NCBI GenBank assembly: GCA_038501195.1
Contig: JBBPUQ010000003.1
Location: 3,936,501-4,000,500 of the forward strand
Reading direction: 5' to 3'
DNA: 64,000 nucleotides
From: Nemania diffusa
Lineage: Eukaryota; Ascomycota; Sordariomycetes; Xylariales; Xylariaceae
Below are positions 1 to 12,468 of this stretch, piece after piece. The notes below the pieces were generated by a model. The model was not told the origin of the DNA, did no database searches, and saw nothing but the letters and a program-made list of their open reading frames with translations. The translations under genes were made by a program, and so were the position numbers. How positions within the stretch are numbered: the stretch's first letter is position 1; each line of letters opens with the position of its first letter.

Positions 1-162
1 CTCTCCCTAACCTCCCGCTCACGCTCTTCTCTTATACGTGCTTCTCTCTCCAGCCTCTCCCTAATCTCCCGCTCGTGCTCTTCTCTGATACGCGTTTCTC
101 TCTCTAACCTCTCCTTCAATTCTCGCTCGCGCTCTTCCTTTTCGCGTGCTTCCTTCTCTCGT
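1..162 (-). repeat. 54-bp in-frame tandem repeat (18 aa units)
   Basis: Two near-identical 54 bp units (1-54 and 55-108) and a diverged third (109-162) encode 18-residue Arg/Glu-rich helical repeats of the partial membrane protein. The array continues past the window start, so the copy number is unknown. Confidence 0.8.
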
Positions 163-1049
163 TTTTGTTTGGCTTCTTGATCACGCTTGGCCTTCTCTTT
201 TGCCTCCTTCTCGCGGAGCTCTTTAATACGCCTAGCTATTTCTTCTTTCTTACGCTGCTCAGCCTCTTTTGCTTTTCGTTCTTCTTCCTTGCGTCGAGTC
301 TCCTCCTTGGCCTTCTCTCGAGAAGCCTTCATGCTCTCAGTTGGAGAAGGCTCCCGGGGACGGTCTTGAGGCCGTTCCTGTTCCGATTCCTGAGGCCGTC
401 CCCGAGGTCGTTCCCGTGGGCGTTCTTTTGGATGCTCTCGAGTACGATCATGTGGACGTTCATGAGAATTCTCTTGTGGCCGCTCCTGCCAGGATGACTT
501 CGGCTTTTCAGACCCGGCAGTGTTCGGCGAGGGGCTCGGTCGTGGTGGTGGGGGTGAGGCGTGTGGAGGCGGCGGTGGCGGTGGGCCATCGGGATCAGGG
601 GCTCTTGAATGTGGTGGAGGACCAGTGCCTGAATAAGAGCCGCCTGAGGCCCCGTTATCCCCTGGGCCATAACTCCATGAATGTCTAGAGTCGTTCTTGT
701 TACCGGATGAGGATACACGTTCATTCTGTACTCTGCCCAAGGCCCAAGCTCCGATCCCGACAGCAACTACCAACAGCAGCATGCCCATATTTCCCATACC
801 CTGAAAGTTATTGTACCAGACCCTGAAGGCGGGGGCCAAACTCTGAAAGAGCACGACCAGCACCAACGCTGACGCAAAGCCTGCGGCGAAGCTGTTGATA
901 CTTGGCTTTAGCGACGGCAGATAAAGAAACCCCGCACCCGAGGAATGTGGTGGTATTATGAAGATGTCGTATTTCCCTGGTGGTAGGTTGGGGCTTGTTC
1001 TCCGTGGGTTTGTGCCATGCGGCGGCGGAGGGGGCGGTTGATCGCCCAT
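1..1049 (-). CDS. Membrane-anchored protein with Pro-rich linker and charged coiled-coil repeats (C-terminus off window)
   Basis: The frame is open without an intron from an ATG at 1049 to the window edge, giving about 349 residues of an unfinished protein. The start is chosen because MGDQPPPPPP leads directly into a well-composed N-terminus. Two hydrophobic stretches follow: one within FAAGFASALVLVVLF (about residues 52-70) and one within MGMLLLVVAVGIGAWALG (about 86-103). Then comes a Gly/Pro/Ser-rich linker with a run of seven prolines, an Arg/Pro/Glu segment, and a long Lys/Glu/Arg-rich coiled coil. The visible end is an 18-residue tandem repeat (LERE.RIREE.ERE type). This fits a membrane-tethered protein with a long helical rod. 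I do not recognise the family and give no function. The nearest gene lies 8 kb away. Confidence 0.75.
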   Translation of the reverse strand, partial: MGDQPPPPPPHGTNPRRTSPNLPPGKYDIFIIPPHSSGAGFLYLPSLKPSINSFAAGFASALVLVVLFQSLAPAFRVWYNNFQGMGNMGMLLLVVAVGIGAWALGRVQNERVSSSGNKNDSRHSWSYGPGDNGASGGSYSGTGPPPHSRAPDPDGPPPPPPPHASPPPPRPSPSPNTAGSEKPKSSWQERPQENSHERPHDRTREHPKERPRERPRGRPQESEQERPQDRPREPSPTESMKASREKAKEETRRKEEERKAKEAEQRKKEEIARRIKELREKEAKEKAKRDQEAKQKREKEAREKEERERELKERLERETRIREEHEREIRERLEREARIREEREREVRE

Positions 1050-2911
1050 GATGCCAATGCACTCGCCACCAAGACGATGCCGAGATGTTGGGTGGGATTG
1101 TTCACTCGAGGTAGGGTGCGAAGTACGCTAGCAGCGTGAAAAACGAATCGCGCAGGCTCTGGATATCTTTGTAACGGAAACGAGGGTATCACCGAGAAGC
1201 CATGAGGGACCGCAATGTCGCCAGAGGTATTATTGCTGCTTTGACCTCAAGATTAGACATGGGATAGATCGCAAGAGTAGCCTGATGCTGTTTTGGAAAT
1301 AGTAGCCGCTTACTTCGAAGGCAGTGAAGAAACACTGCAGAATTGTAGAATTGCAGAATGCAACAATGCAAGGACGAGTATAGCGGAACACCAGACAGAC
1401 AGATGATATGCAAGTGAAGGCAGCGGCAGCGGCAGATGCAAAAAGCGATGCGCAAAAACAGCGAGTCCGTATCCACCACCAATTAACCCCCTCGTTTGCG
1501 AAAAGAGGCTCCCCGCAGACTTGGTTGTGCTTATGACAGTGTGAGACGGTGAATGTTCAATCCTTATGGAGAAGTATAGTGAGTAGCTAGAGAGGGCTGT
1601 TTGCACAAATAGGTTGCACAAGTGGCAGCAGTATGTAGATGTAATCGTAATCGGCGTATCGATTTGTCCGAGCAGGTAGGTAGGTGTTCAGTTGAATACC
1701 TAGCCAAAACAGAGCAACAACGACAAGGGCGTGATTTGTTCGCACTCGACCGCAGCCTGTTGTTGCGGTGTGTGCCAGTGGAGCACCATGTTTACTTTGG
1801 GGAAAGGAAAAAAAAAGTGGAATTAGATTGTTGACGCCAAGTAGTCAGGAACCCTTCAAGTCCCTGCAGAGCTGGCGCCACTGGACCAGTGACAGCTCCA
1901 GTTCTTGCAGATCCCCACAATATCCACCAATCAGAGTACACAGAAGCTCTTAGCGAGAACACTTGCGCAGCACTATGGCCAAAAACGTCCAAACATCTTG
2001 GGCATCAACGAACCATACTCCCGCTACAGAATACTATACTACTGTATACGCATACTCGAGTCATTACGCGTAACTCAAAAAAGATCTACCTGTGTACTGT
2101 AGATTTCTTGTTATGACTTGACTATCAAACCGTTGTCACAGTAGCCGTAAGGGTTTAGGAAATGCTGTACCTGAATTATTGTCCCTTGTAGTGTGAATAT
2201 CTAGGTGTAAGTGAGGTAAATTACGAGTTGCAACCCAGAGTTCCATTGTAATGTTTTAATATTGAATAGTAAACCTGCTCACCATGACTGTATGTAGGTA
2301 TCTCTACCACCACTCTCCAATCCTTCCCTTGTAGACTAAGTTTTTTCTCGCTGTTGATCTGATCTGATCTGGCAGTGTGTTGAGAGTCACGAGAGTTCGC
2401 AGATGGGGGGGGACCAATGCCATTCAAACAAGTTGCAAATAAGCGATAGCTACAGAGTATGCGTACAGCAGCATCATGCACCGTAACTGCTGACTGGCTA
2501 TAGGTATGTAGGTAGTCGCACCACAACGGCCCGGAGAACGGTTAAGCAAAGCCCCTTTCCCCGGACCGATATCCCACACCCACACGTAAAAAATACTGAA
2601 ATGTAGAAAATAGGAATATCAATTTCCCCAATCGGGAACGTGGGGAGAACATCAAACCATCTAGGTTGATTCCCCGCATCTCGCCACCGTCTATGTATAC
2701 CTACATAGGAAATGCTCTGTCTTCATGAATCAGCGAAATCGAAGTTCAACCGGCGTGACAATTCCTATTCGATGATGAATCATTATATGAATGCAACTAA
2801 GAAGGAAATGGGCGGCTATTGGTCGCACTTTTGTGTTTGGTCGAGAGAATAGAGTGGTTCGTTCTCCAGTTTCTCCAACTGCTGTTGCTTCGATAGAGGC
2901 TCAACTAGCTG

Positions 2912-2924
2912 GTTGCTAGGCAAC
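2912..2924. promoter_or_regulatory. RFX/Crt1-like X-box palindrome overlapping an MCB
   Basis: GTTGCTAGGCAAC is two perfect inverted half-sites (GTTGC/GCAAC) around a 3-base spacer, matching the general consensus of RFX-family factors. It overlaps ACGCGT (2923-2928), the MluI cell-cycle box. A CCAAT box lies 90 bp away at 2818-2822. No gene is recognised next to it, so a regulatory role is inference. Confidence 0.35.
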
Positions 2925-4886
2925 GCGTCGATACAACATAACATATAGGGGACCCACCATGTCTTACTTCATGTGCTGCCTACTATGTAATGGTGTTAAA
3001 TTAGATAGTATTAAGACGTCGATAAGAATGGCGTTATCAATTGGATAGTCAGATGACAGAGAGCCCAAAACCTGGCGCAAAACCAGGTCAGCTTAACGTT
3101 CCATCGAAGCAGCGCCATAAACGCGCCGCACGCAGCCTGCGTGATGGGACGGCCCGCGGAGTCCCTTGCACATTCGGGGTAGGGACGTGTGTCTTACTGC
3201 GTAAATTGCACGCGGAATTTACATGTGAAGTCAGCGAATGTAATCATTCTGCATCGCGCGGATAAGGCTTACGGGTGTAGTAAAATGTAAGGAGAGTTCT
3301 CTAGTAAGGGCAGCTATACAAATGGAAGGCCAGGTAAATGACACACGGAGTAGGTGGAAAGTCTCGCGCTTGATAATCTTGTCTTGGTACTCCAAAATTG
3401 ATTAACGCACGACGTATACGTATGCATATATACGTATGCACACGAAGGCTAATTGGGCACGCGCAACTTAAATGGTGAGGTCGTACGCATAGAAGATTAA
3501 GTTATCACCCACCGCTCGACGCTGACATATGTGCTACTCACCAAACATAATCTCAGGGATTAAATCAAGGAATTAAAGGGGGCCAGAATCCTAAAAGCAT
3601 ATCCAGCCGATTGCATAGCTTCACAACGTTCGACAATATACCTAGGTAGATAAGCATGAGGTTTATACAGCCAAAGATACTGATAGTAATCAGTGCTGTA
3701 ATTGGATGTTTTAAGATTGTTATAGGGGTTTGTAGGATTTCATTCCCCCCTCACTCGTAGTCTAGGTCTATCTAGGTAAGAAGTGATCAGCGAGCTCCCA
3801 GGAAACTCTCTGACACCTGCTGCAATGCTGCTCATCGAGGGGTATCCAATAGCCTGTAGATATAGGTATAAGATGCAATACAAGGATGTAGCAGGTTAGG
3901 GTATTTTGTTTCAATACCTAGCAACTTAGAATATCGACGTCCATCACGACAGGGAGCCCTAGTCGTCGGTGTCTGGCGCGCATCCTCGGTCTGCTCGGTG
4001 TATATCCTAACAGTGAAAGGCTAAAAGCAATACTACAGGGACATGCTTAGGATGTAATAAAAGATGCGAAATTTATCATAAAAGTGTTCTTACATATTCT
4101 CTATATGGAATATAGACGGCAAACCCGGTCTTCGTCCCCGCTACGTATAGACAGACTACAGATTGTATGTATAACATCGTGATGTAGGCGAAGCCCCTAG
4201 ATAGAGCTGTCCGTATTCTCGCCACTATGCTCGAAGGCTTTGTTTAGGTAGATCTCGTAAGGTTGGTGTTAACGCTCCTAAGTCTCCGAGATGATTAGAT
4301 AAGAGACCTGGGATAGAGTAATGGACACCGTAAAGATGCAGCCGTAAAAAGCGAGTTCGTACAAATGTGTCCATTTATAGTGAGGAACTCGATCTCTAGA
4401 TTTGACACAATGAAATACGTGTCACCTAGTAACATTAGGTAGGTAAGTCGCATCAACGAAAGGGTATGGCCTAGTTAGATAGAGCTTAAGCTTCAACAAC
4501 CTATTATATCGAATAATAGAAGCACTTGAAGATCAATAACCAGCAGATGCCTGTGTCGTCCAGTCGTGACAGACATAACATTGAGGTGTAGTTGCGCTCG
4601 CAGTGTATCGGCGATATTCGAAGATGAATACTATGATCTGTCACGGCCCTTGACTTATGGCTTTTCGAACTGGAGCCATTTATAGCTCATCGACAAAATG
4701 CCCTCAGCAGATGATACCATCAGACTTGGCTTTACTTAGTTTCTGACCTAGTCTTGGATGTAGGTTTGTTTCGCGGTCTAGAAATGCCTACTTGGGTATT
4801 AAAACCCCGATACGAATGGTAGCAATCAAATTCTCATTGCCGGGCACCGGTAACGAGTAGGCAGAAGGTATCCGTGACGTAAAAAT

Positions 4887-4908
4887 TCCGGGGGCGCGCG
4901 CTCCCGGA
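4887..4908. repeat. 22-bp GC-rich near-perfect palindrome
   Basis: TCCGGGGGCGCGCGCTCCCGGA pairs with its own reverse complement except for one G-T position. It sits just after a TGACGTAA element (about 4875-4882) at the edge of a local GC-rich island. Function unknown. Confidence 0.5.
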
Positions 4909-7900
4909 GCCAGCCGCCGTTGCTACTAACTGCCCAGACAGTCAAGACTCGCGTGCCCGGATGCCTGGTTTGTGCTTAGTTTGGGCGGAGGGTTCTTGGC
5001 GGAGTCTTGATCGTCGTCGCGGGGAAGAAGCGCACAGATATAGGCAGGTTGCATGCTACAGTGCGCAGCTAGCATTGTAGAAGGAGACTAGCCAGTACGA
5101 GTCCGCGAGAGAGTGATTGCCACCAAAAATGATGCAATATCTAATAATAATAAAAGTAGCGGGTATAATTTAACAAATTTGGACTACGATCAAGTTAGAG
5201 CCAAACCTAAGATCTCGCGATTTCAGGGTCTTATGCGTACCTAGGTGCAACAAATATGCATTTATGCATCGTGCGCATAGGTTCTTTAGATCATCGAGAT
5301 GAGATCAAGATGCAAAAGATAGCACTCCACAATTCAACGCATTTTCGACGATCATCACTAATATTAATGGGATTCTTCTGAGATCCCCAAGGCTCCGGTT
5401 GGTATCATCTGTATTTATACTGTGCGATCGGTTTGTTGATATCGATATAGTCGATCGATGGTGACGGATTATGATGATTACTATCAACTTCGGCTGAGTA
5501 CCTAATATTCCGCTGCAATGGAAGCCTATGATATCCCTTGGATAGCCATGATATACCGAGCTCCAACAGGCGAACTGCTAGCGAACATGCGCAACAATGT
5601 CCGCAGTATATCCGGGATTGTAAGACATTCGGGGAATCTGCCGTTTTCGCAATAGTGACAAGTTGCCGAGTGACCCGAATCTACGTTTGAAGGGCGACAA
5701 GGTTCGAAACGGTGAGTATGGGGCACGACTACATAACGTCCATACCTATGTGCGGCGTAGATAGCTCGGGGCCTTGCTCCGGTTTGTTGGTTTATGTGAG
5801 TTCTTGTTAGTTCTCTTGCTGGACGGAATTTAAACAAACATATCTAATCCCTGGCGCAGAGCTGAGGCGTGAAATAAGGTTGAATGATAACGGCGCTGGC
5901 TTTCCTGATCTGGGACGTTTGATGACATTACTTGACAACCAAAGTAGTACGACTATGATTACCTTAGGACTTTATGGATTATAAGCACACACAAGAACCT
6001 CATACGTCGGGTCATATGCCTCCGTGATATTATAGGATCTTAAAATAACTACTAGTATGTACACCATAGAATGTCCGCCATCTCCCCCTCCATCATTTTG
6101 CCCAACTCTATTCTGTACTTACGCATACTGCGTACCTACTTAACCTTATGATTGTCATCCCCTGCATACCCTATTACCTAGCTAGTCGGGAAGTGATCGA
6201 CAGTAGGTGCTTGGAGACTAAAGAGCGAACTCTCCGGGCTCATCGCCTGGTAGCCAATCATAGCCACTGTGTATAGTATGTACAAGAAGATATTGTGCTA
6301 AGGTAGCGAGAACTGGAGGTGTTGCCACCAGTCGTAATGTAATACATATGTACCTAATATATGCATTGGCCTGCATCACATGTGCATGTGAGAAACGCTC
6401 TCACTGCTAGTGTAGCCTACTATGTATGCGCAGGTAGGTATACGCAGTAAGGCGGAACAGTAGAATAATCGCTCACAATTTGATATTAATTAGGGTGCTA
6501 CATACACACTGGTGAACCCCGGTCTCGTATTAGCAGTATAGAATAGGTACCGGCGACAGAATACCACTTACCTACCACAAAGCTACTATACATATACGGC
6601 TCATGATACCTACCTCAAACAGTCAACACAATTGCGTGACCATGGAGAGCACATATTCTGTACTATGTATTATGTATTCCGTTCATTCGAAGCTTTCGTA
6701 CGTTACATACTCCGAGAAGCTGTGCCTCACACTACTAAAGTGGATGATTCGTTGGTATGGACATACCTGCTCATACCGTTGCACACACTCATTATGCACA
6801 CTAGCAACACGTTGTGCGCGGTTGAGTCCACTGATAACGAATTTTGCAATCTTATTAGTGGAAGTTGTCGCTTGTGGTGGGAGTCGAGGCTGAGAGGATT
6901 CAGCCATTACTCGCGCGCGTTCCTACAGTACAACATACTTCTAAATAGAAGCTCGTGGCATTCTCGCTTGTGGCGAAACCCACGCAGTCGGTAAGCTAGG
7001 GTGCATTCTAGAATACACGCATCTCTCTTCGAAATGTCCAGCTGCCTATCCAAGACATAGCTTGAGGCGGAATTAGCGTTTGTCGTAAATATAAATTCCT
7101 GCAAATGACGGGATATCCATGGGTATAGATCGTTTCATATTGTTGGCTCTATGGTATCGGTAGCGCTGCCCGGTTCAGCGAGCGAATTTCAGCTGGTGGT
7201 GCATACGCATAAACCGAGGTTGCATCAGGGCTTCTTGGCTTCCTCTGGCTCAGGCTCCCCAACTGGGGTGCAACTCTTAGGCCTTGGCGCTCTCGGTTAC
7301 ACGCTGCGAGGGTCCACAAGCCCGAAAGTCCACTACGAGTAGGTAGGTCTAGCGTCAGCTATCCAATTAGATTTGTATACCGCACTATCTCTATGTAGGT
7401 AGGTGGTGTAGTACAGGACAAGATGTACTTGTCCTTCCCCCGTAGTTCACATTGTAGTGGTTTCTTTGTCAAGGCGGTTTACTCGAAAGCGGAAGCTCAG
7501 TCTCACTAGAATAATTCCGAAGTGGAGAGGGCAACTCGTCGCATAAGACCTATCTCCTCTGCTACCTAGTCTCGTGAACAAAGAACTACACTACCCTTAT
7601 TAGGAATTATGGCGATAGCATCATGCTCTGCCGTCGGAGGCTTTCAATAGCGTGATGTATGTAGGTACAGCACCTAGGCACTGACGCCCGTCCTCCAAGA
7701 CCTTGTCTAGGGGCGGTTCTAAGACCCTCTAGAAGATAGCGATGCAGCACCCATACACACCTTACATGGTGTTGTTCGCGTGCTACTAACGGCCTCGGCG
7801 GAAGCTTGTCTCGGCCAAAGCCTATGTGCGCACATTCCCGTAGCATAGGGCTTCTGCACCAACCCGACTTGGCAGAAGCTTGACAATCAATCGCCACCCT

Positions 7901-9080
7901 CGGTCGCGCGCTCTCGCCATGACCACGCCCATGTCGTGTCTCTGCTATCTATCTTTGTTTGCCTTTCCGTGCCACACTCACGGTTGTTCACCCTATCGAG
8001 GCAAGGGCCCCCAAGCCTCGGCCGTCTAGCGCTCTTTGTCTTTCTTTCTGCGAACGTTCTTCGCTGCTTCGATTGAGATCCGGATCCCTGTTCGCCACCT
8101 GCGCTATCACTGGTCAAGATCCCGTCCTATCTATACGTACTTCCAAATACCTGTAATTACGAGCCTCCTCGTTGGCTACGGCCCTGGTTGCTGCACGCTG
8201 CACTGGCCATAGAGAGCCCAGCAATCAGCAATACTCTACTTGGTACATACCTGCCTACCTGGCATATGCGTATCTCGACCGCTGCTGCTTACAACAAGCC
8301 TAGATCCGATGTGCAATCATGCACACAATGTAACAACACCTCCCTAATCGGGAAATATAGCCGGTGCCACTTCGGCCGGCTCATCACCCACACAATGAAG
8401 ATAGAAAGACGAGCTGAGTCGGAGCCTTGCAGTGAACTACTCTTTGACGGTCTCTGTTCGGCCTAGACGATTCGGGCCCCTATCCGTGTGGGATCGTTGC
8501 AATCCCTTCGCGCATCGTTCCATGCCAAGATAACGACGACAAGCACGCTAACTGGTCGGGGGCTCCCCTGCAATGATACGGTAGCCCCGCCCGCCAGTGT
8601 CGGTGGAGTAGGTAGGTATCGCCCGTCAGCCTGCCCACTATACTAACGCTAGGTACACTTACACTACCTACACACATGCCTCTTACCTACCTACCGTAAT
8701 CTACTGATACCTACCTGATGGAAAGCACCTGTTTAGGCTTTTCCCTCTGAACCATCGTAAGTAGGTATGTACGCATAAGTACCTGTAAACACACCTCCGT
8801 ACTGTAGGTTACCTACATGTAGGTACCAACTTACGCTAGTCCTTTGATATACACCTAGAGTCTAGTTGACTGCGGAGTGCATGCTTTGCAGGGGTTTTGC
8901 ACCTGGGCCTTCTGCATTTAGCCATCCACGACCACCCTATCTGCTTGAGATCTCGTTCTGCATAAAACCCGCGGCGTGTCCCCCTCCACTGGTCTTGTGC
9001 TCTCTACCGTTCATTCTTCCTTTGTGTCTTCCTCGTGTTCGTTGAAGCTACTCCGACACTTGTGCAAGAAGACTTCGACC

Positions 9081-11094
9081 ATGGGTAAGTGACGTCGAAG
9101 TGACCGTATACCGCATCCACAGTGACTGACCCGACTTACAGGGAGCTCGAGCGATCTTGACCGTGTTCCCACGGGGGATGAGAAGATGTCTCATACCCCG
9201 ACGGACGACAAGCACAATGCCTACCTGGACCCGGTGATAATGGCGGCCGACTACCCAGGAAAGCCTACGGCAGAAGAGCTCAGGACGTTGCGCCGAGTTC
9301 CTGGCAACCTTCCCGTTGTCGCTTACTTGATCTGCATTGTCGAGTTTTGCGAGCGTGCCTCGTTCTACGGTGTGCAGCCGTTGATTTCCAACTACGTGAA
9401 CCGACCTCGTAAGTTCAACCAACCCGGGATAAGAGCCGTCTCAAGCTCCTCTATCCCTTTGGCCATGTCGCGCAAGATGGTTCGTTGTGAGGACTAACAC
9501 GGCTTTCAATGCAGTACCCGCGAATGGAAACGGTTATGGTGCTCCTCCTCGGGGTACCCAGCAGACAGCCGGTGCTCTAGGTTTGGGAACCGTCACCGCC
9601 AATGCTGTGACACAGTCCTTCAACTTCCTGGCCTACGCCCTTCCCCTCGTCTTCGGTTATCTTGCCGACACGAAGTTCGGTCGCTTCAAGATCATCTGCT
9701 ATGGTGTTGGAGTGTTCGGTGTTGCTCACGTGCTGATGGTTGCCGCTGGTTCCAAGGACCTTCTCGCCAACAACACTGCCAAGGCCCCTTACTTTATCTC
9801 CGTCTACATCCTCGCCGTCGGTGCGGCCATGTTCAAGCCTAATGTCTCGCCGCTGTTGCTTGATCAAGTCACGAACACTGTTCCTACCGTCATAACGCTT
9901 GCCAGCGGTGAGCGCGTGATCCAGGACCCTGAATCCACAACCGAGCGTGTCATGTTGTGGTTCTATCTACTCATCAACGTTGGTGGCTTCTTCGGTGTTG
10001 CTACTTCGTACGCTGAGAAGTATGTCGGATGGTGGCTAGCCTTCCTACTGCCCCTCCTGCTGTACATCCCTCTCCCAGTCCTGCTGTGGTTCCTTTACAA
10101 ACGCCTCATTCTCCACCCCCCTGGAGGAAGTGATCTCGCCAACGTCTTCCGTGTTCTTGGCGTGGTTCTGAAACGTGGTGGTATCAAGAGGATTGGTCGC
10201 AAGGGATTCTGGGATCTGGCCAAGCCTAGCGAGATCGAGAAGGCCGGCCTCACCATCAAGACCCAATGGAACGATGCCTTTGTCGACGACGTCCGCCGTA
10301 CTTTCCAGGCTACCGGTATCTTTTCATTCTTTCCTATTCAGTTCCTCAACGACAACGGTATTGGTTCCGCCGCCAACTTCTTGTCCACTGCTTTGAGAAC
10401 CGATGGTGTGCCTAACGACGTTATTTCCAACTTCAACTCTCTTAGCATCATCGCTTTTGCTCCCATTCTCAACTATCTATTCTACCCTACTCTTCGAAAG
10501 CTCGGTATCCACTATGGTCCCGTCGCCCGTATTACTACCGGCCTTGCTTTGTCTACTATTGGTGGTGTCGGCTACACCGTTATCCAATACTACGCTTACA
10601 AGCTGTCGCCCTGTGGCTACAAGGCTACAACCAATTGTGATATTGGAGACGGTGTTGCTGATATTACCATCTGGTGGATGGCTATTCCCTTTGCCATCGG
10701 TGGTATTTCGGAGTTGTTCATCAACGTTCCCGCTTACGGTATCGCTTACTCGCGTGCTCCCGTCAACATGAGAGGTCTCGTGTCTGCCATCAACTTGTTC
10801 ACCACCGCCATTGCTTACGCTATTGGTCTCGCCGCTTCGTCCGTCATTACCGACCCTCATCTGACCTGGGATTTCGGTGGTTCGGCGATTGCTGGCGGTA
10901 TTCTCACCGTTGTCTTCTACTTCACCTTCCGCCACATCGACAAGGAGGAGTACCACCTCAGCACCAACCAGGATTTGCACCTGACCATGGAAGGTACTGT
11001 TAACGTCGTCGGGGAGAATGAGGTCAACAAGACCATCAACCGACCAGCTCCTATTGCTGAGAACGAGGAGATGATGATCTCTCAGAAGCAGTAA
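9081..11094 (+). CDS. PTR2: POT/PTR-family proton-coupled peptide transporter
   Basis: Three exons (9081-9084, 9142-9408, 9515-11094) give 616 aa, the usual size of fungal PTR2-type di/tripeptide importers of the plasma membrane. The first coding exon is only ATGG before GTAAGT, and the frame resumes as GGSSSDLDR-like sequence after TTACAG. Family marks visible: the first helix region with IVEFCERASFYGVQPL, the NFLAYALPLVFGYLADTKFGRF loop, AAMFKPNVSPLL, and the PTR2 signature FYLLINVGGFFG. About 12 hydrophobic segments and a hydrophilic tail rich in Glu/Asn follow. These proteins use the proton gradient to take up small peptides as a nitrogen source. The upstream 400 bp holds several TAGGTAGG motifs and a pyrimidine-rich leader. 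Substrate range cannot be judged. Confidence 0.95.
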
Positions 11095-12468
11095 ATCCCC
11101 TCTCTTTTTCCAGGGATACTACCTAGATAGACAACGCCTGGTGCCTTGAGCGCCGACTTGTGGACCAGGTCGTGGCTAGCGAATTAAGTTTTAATTACTT
11201 GACATCGCGTACTGTAATAATTAAAACGCATGTTTAACATGAATCAATACACTACATGATACCCCCTACCACTAATCGCATCTTTGTTCCCTTTTTTTTT
11301 TTTTTTGGTGCCAAATCGCGTGATTTCACAGTGCAAGTATCAATGCTGAGTATCGATGAGGCCATTGTATTTCCACAAAGCTATCAAAAAACACGACTCA
11401 GGCGCAGAAGAATTTCCGTACTTTCGGTATCTAGGCCCACAACGCCGATGGCGTGCTTGAAGTTTCAGCTAGCTACGCGTGAGGCTCCCGACCTAGGCTA
11501 TCCGGTCGTATCCGCTCAAGTCACTTAATTGTCTAGTCTGTCTAGATAGCTGGTTTCCCTTTCGGTAAGCTCGTGGAAGCGCGCCCCCCTCCACCTTCTG
11601 GCGCCTCAGCGTCGTGCTCTGCCGAAAGTCGCACACTGGCACGGCATCGAGATCCAGAGAATTGCAGACCGTCTCACAGGAGAAGTTTAGCGCATATACT
11701 ACACCTATAAATGTACGTAGGCAGATTCGTACAGGTGCAAGAGTCGGCCATCTCCTAGCGCGATATCGCCCGTGTCGCGCGTTTGGCTCACAGACTAAGT
11801 CTAGTGGCCGGGCCACCCCGACTCTGTTGAGAGGTCGATCTCCTGCACGATAGGCAGGTGGATGGGCGATGATAATCTTGTGTGTACCACGCGACTAACC
11901 CTCCAATCAGAGCCGAGAAAGAACCCGTCGCGGGCGCGCTGTGCGACGTTGTTTGCTGTTTGCTCTTCAATCCAGTAGGTATCCCTTTGTCATGCGCAAA
12001 TGAGCCAGATAAACCCGATCGCCTCTTTGGTTCTGGAGTCGCGAATCATACAGCTGAGAATTGAATTGTGCTCGTGGAGAGGTCGCGGATGTGGCTTACC
12101 GACCGCAGTGAAGGCTCCGGGCTGGAAAATTGATCGGGAAGGTCTGTGGTCGTGATCACCATCATTTCGGCTCCTATTGTTCATACCGTCGAATCCTGTT
12201 CCTGGAACTCATGGGAAGAAACGTTTCACTTCGTCCAGTGATAAGACAATGTGCCCGGCTCAGGGATAGAATTGCACATGTGTGAAACCTTGCGTAAGTT
12301 AGCACAACTCTATGAAATCTCTTGAAGAACCTAGTGAACGTGTAGTATATAAGAACCAACGACCTACGTGATGATTTTCACTCGTAGATCATCAACATAA
12401 TCGAACTGTCTCAAACCCTAAAACTCGATCTCTTGTGCTTAGGCTATTCTCCCTTTTAAGCTTCCACC
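11095..12468. other. Intergenic, PTR2 3' flank and RNase promoter
   Basis: No gene is supported. It contains the PTR2 3' flank (with a poly-T run at about 11291-11307) and the upstream region of the RNase gene with a TATA box at 12346-12353. The small ORFs here are low quality. Confidence 0.7.
12346..12353 (+). promoter_or_regulatory. TATA box of the secreted RNase gene
   Basis: TATATAAG lies 116 bp upstream of the ATG at 12469, a usual distance for a fungal TATA element plus a short 5' leader. Confidence 0.5.

Larger units (their letters stand above)
1050..9080. other. 8 kb region without a supported gene
   Basis: Only short ORFs (under about 105 codons) of poor composition occur, with no recognisable domain and no spliceable long frame. 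What can be seen: many TAGGTAGGTA/TACCTACCTA motifs (about 1675, 4437, 6432, 7342, 7397, 8608, 8687); a CCAAT box (ATTGG, 2818-2822) near an RFX-like palindrome (2912-2924); a GC-rich palindrome (4887-4908) in a GC-rich island of about 4885-5040; and a pyrimidine-rich tract at about 8975-9045 that is probably the PTR2 promoter and 5' leader. Base composition is not strongly AT-shifted, so heavy RIP of a transposon is not obvious. Confidence 0.6.

Noticed and set aside
3053..3265. 70-codon plus ORF in the 8 kb gene-free region
   Set aside because: Lies near a promoter-like block and has fair composition, but there is no motif, no splice context and no sign of conservation.
5690..5720. GGTTCGAAAC resembling a tRNA B box
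   Set aside because: The flanks do not form a T-arm, and no acceptor stem or A box lies at a fitting distance. Similar B-box-like strings at about 27556 and 51990 fail the same test.
7607..8117. Two neighbouring minus ORFs (96 and 76 codons)
   Set aside because: Arg/Ser-rich composition from pyrimidine-rich DNA; no shared frame by splicing; more like a promoter tract.
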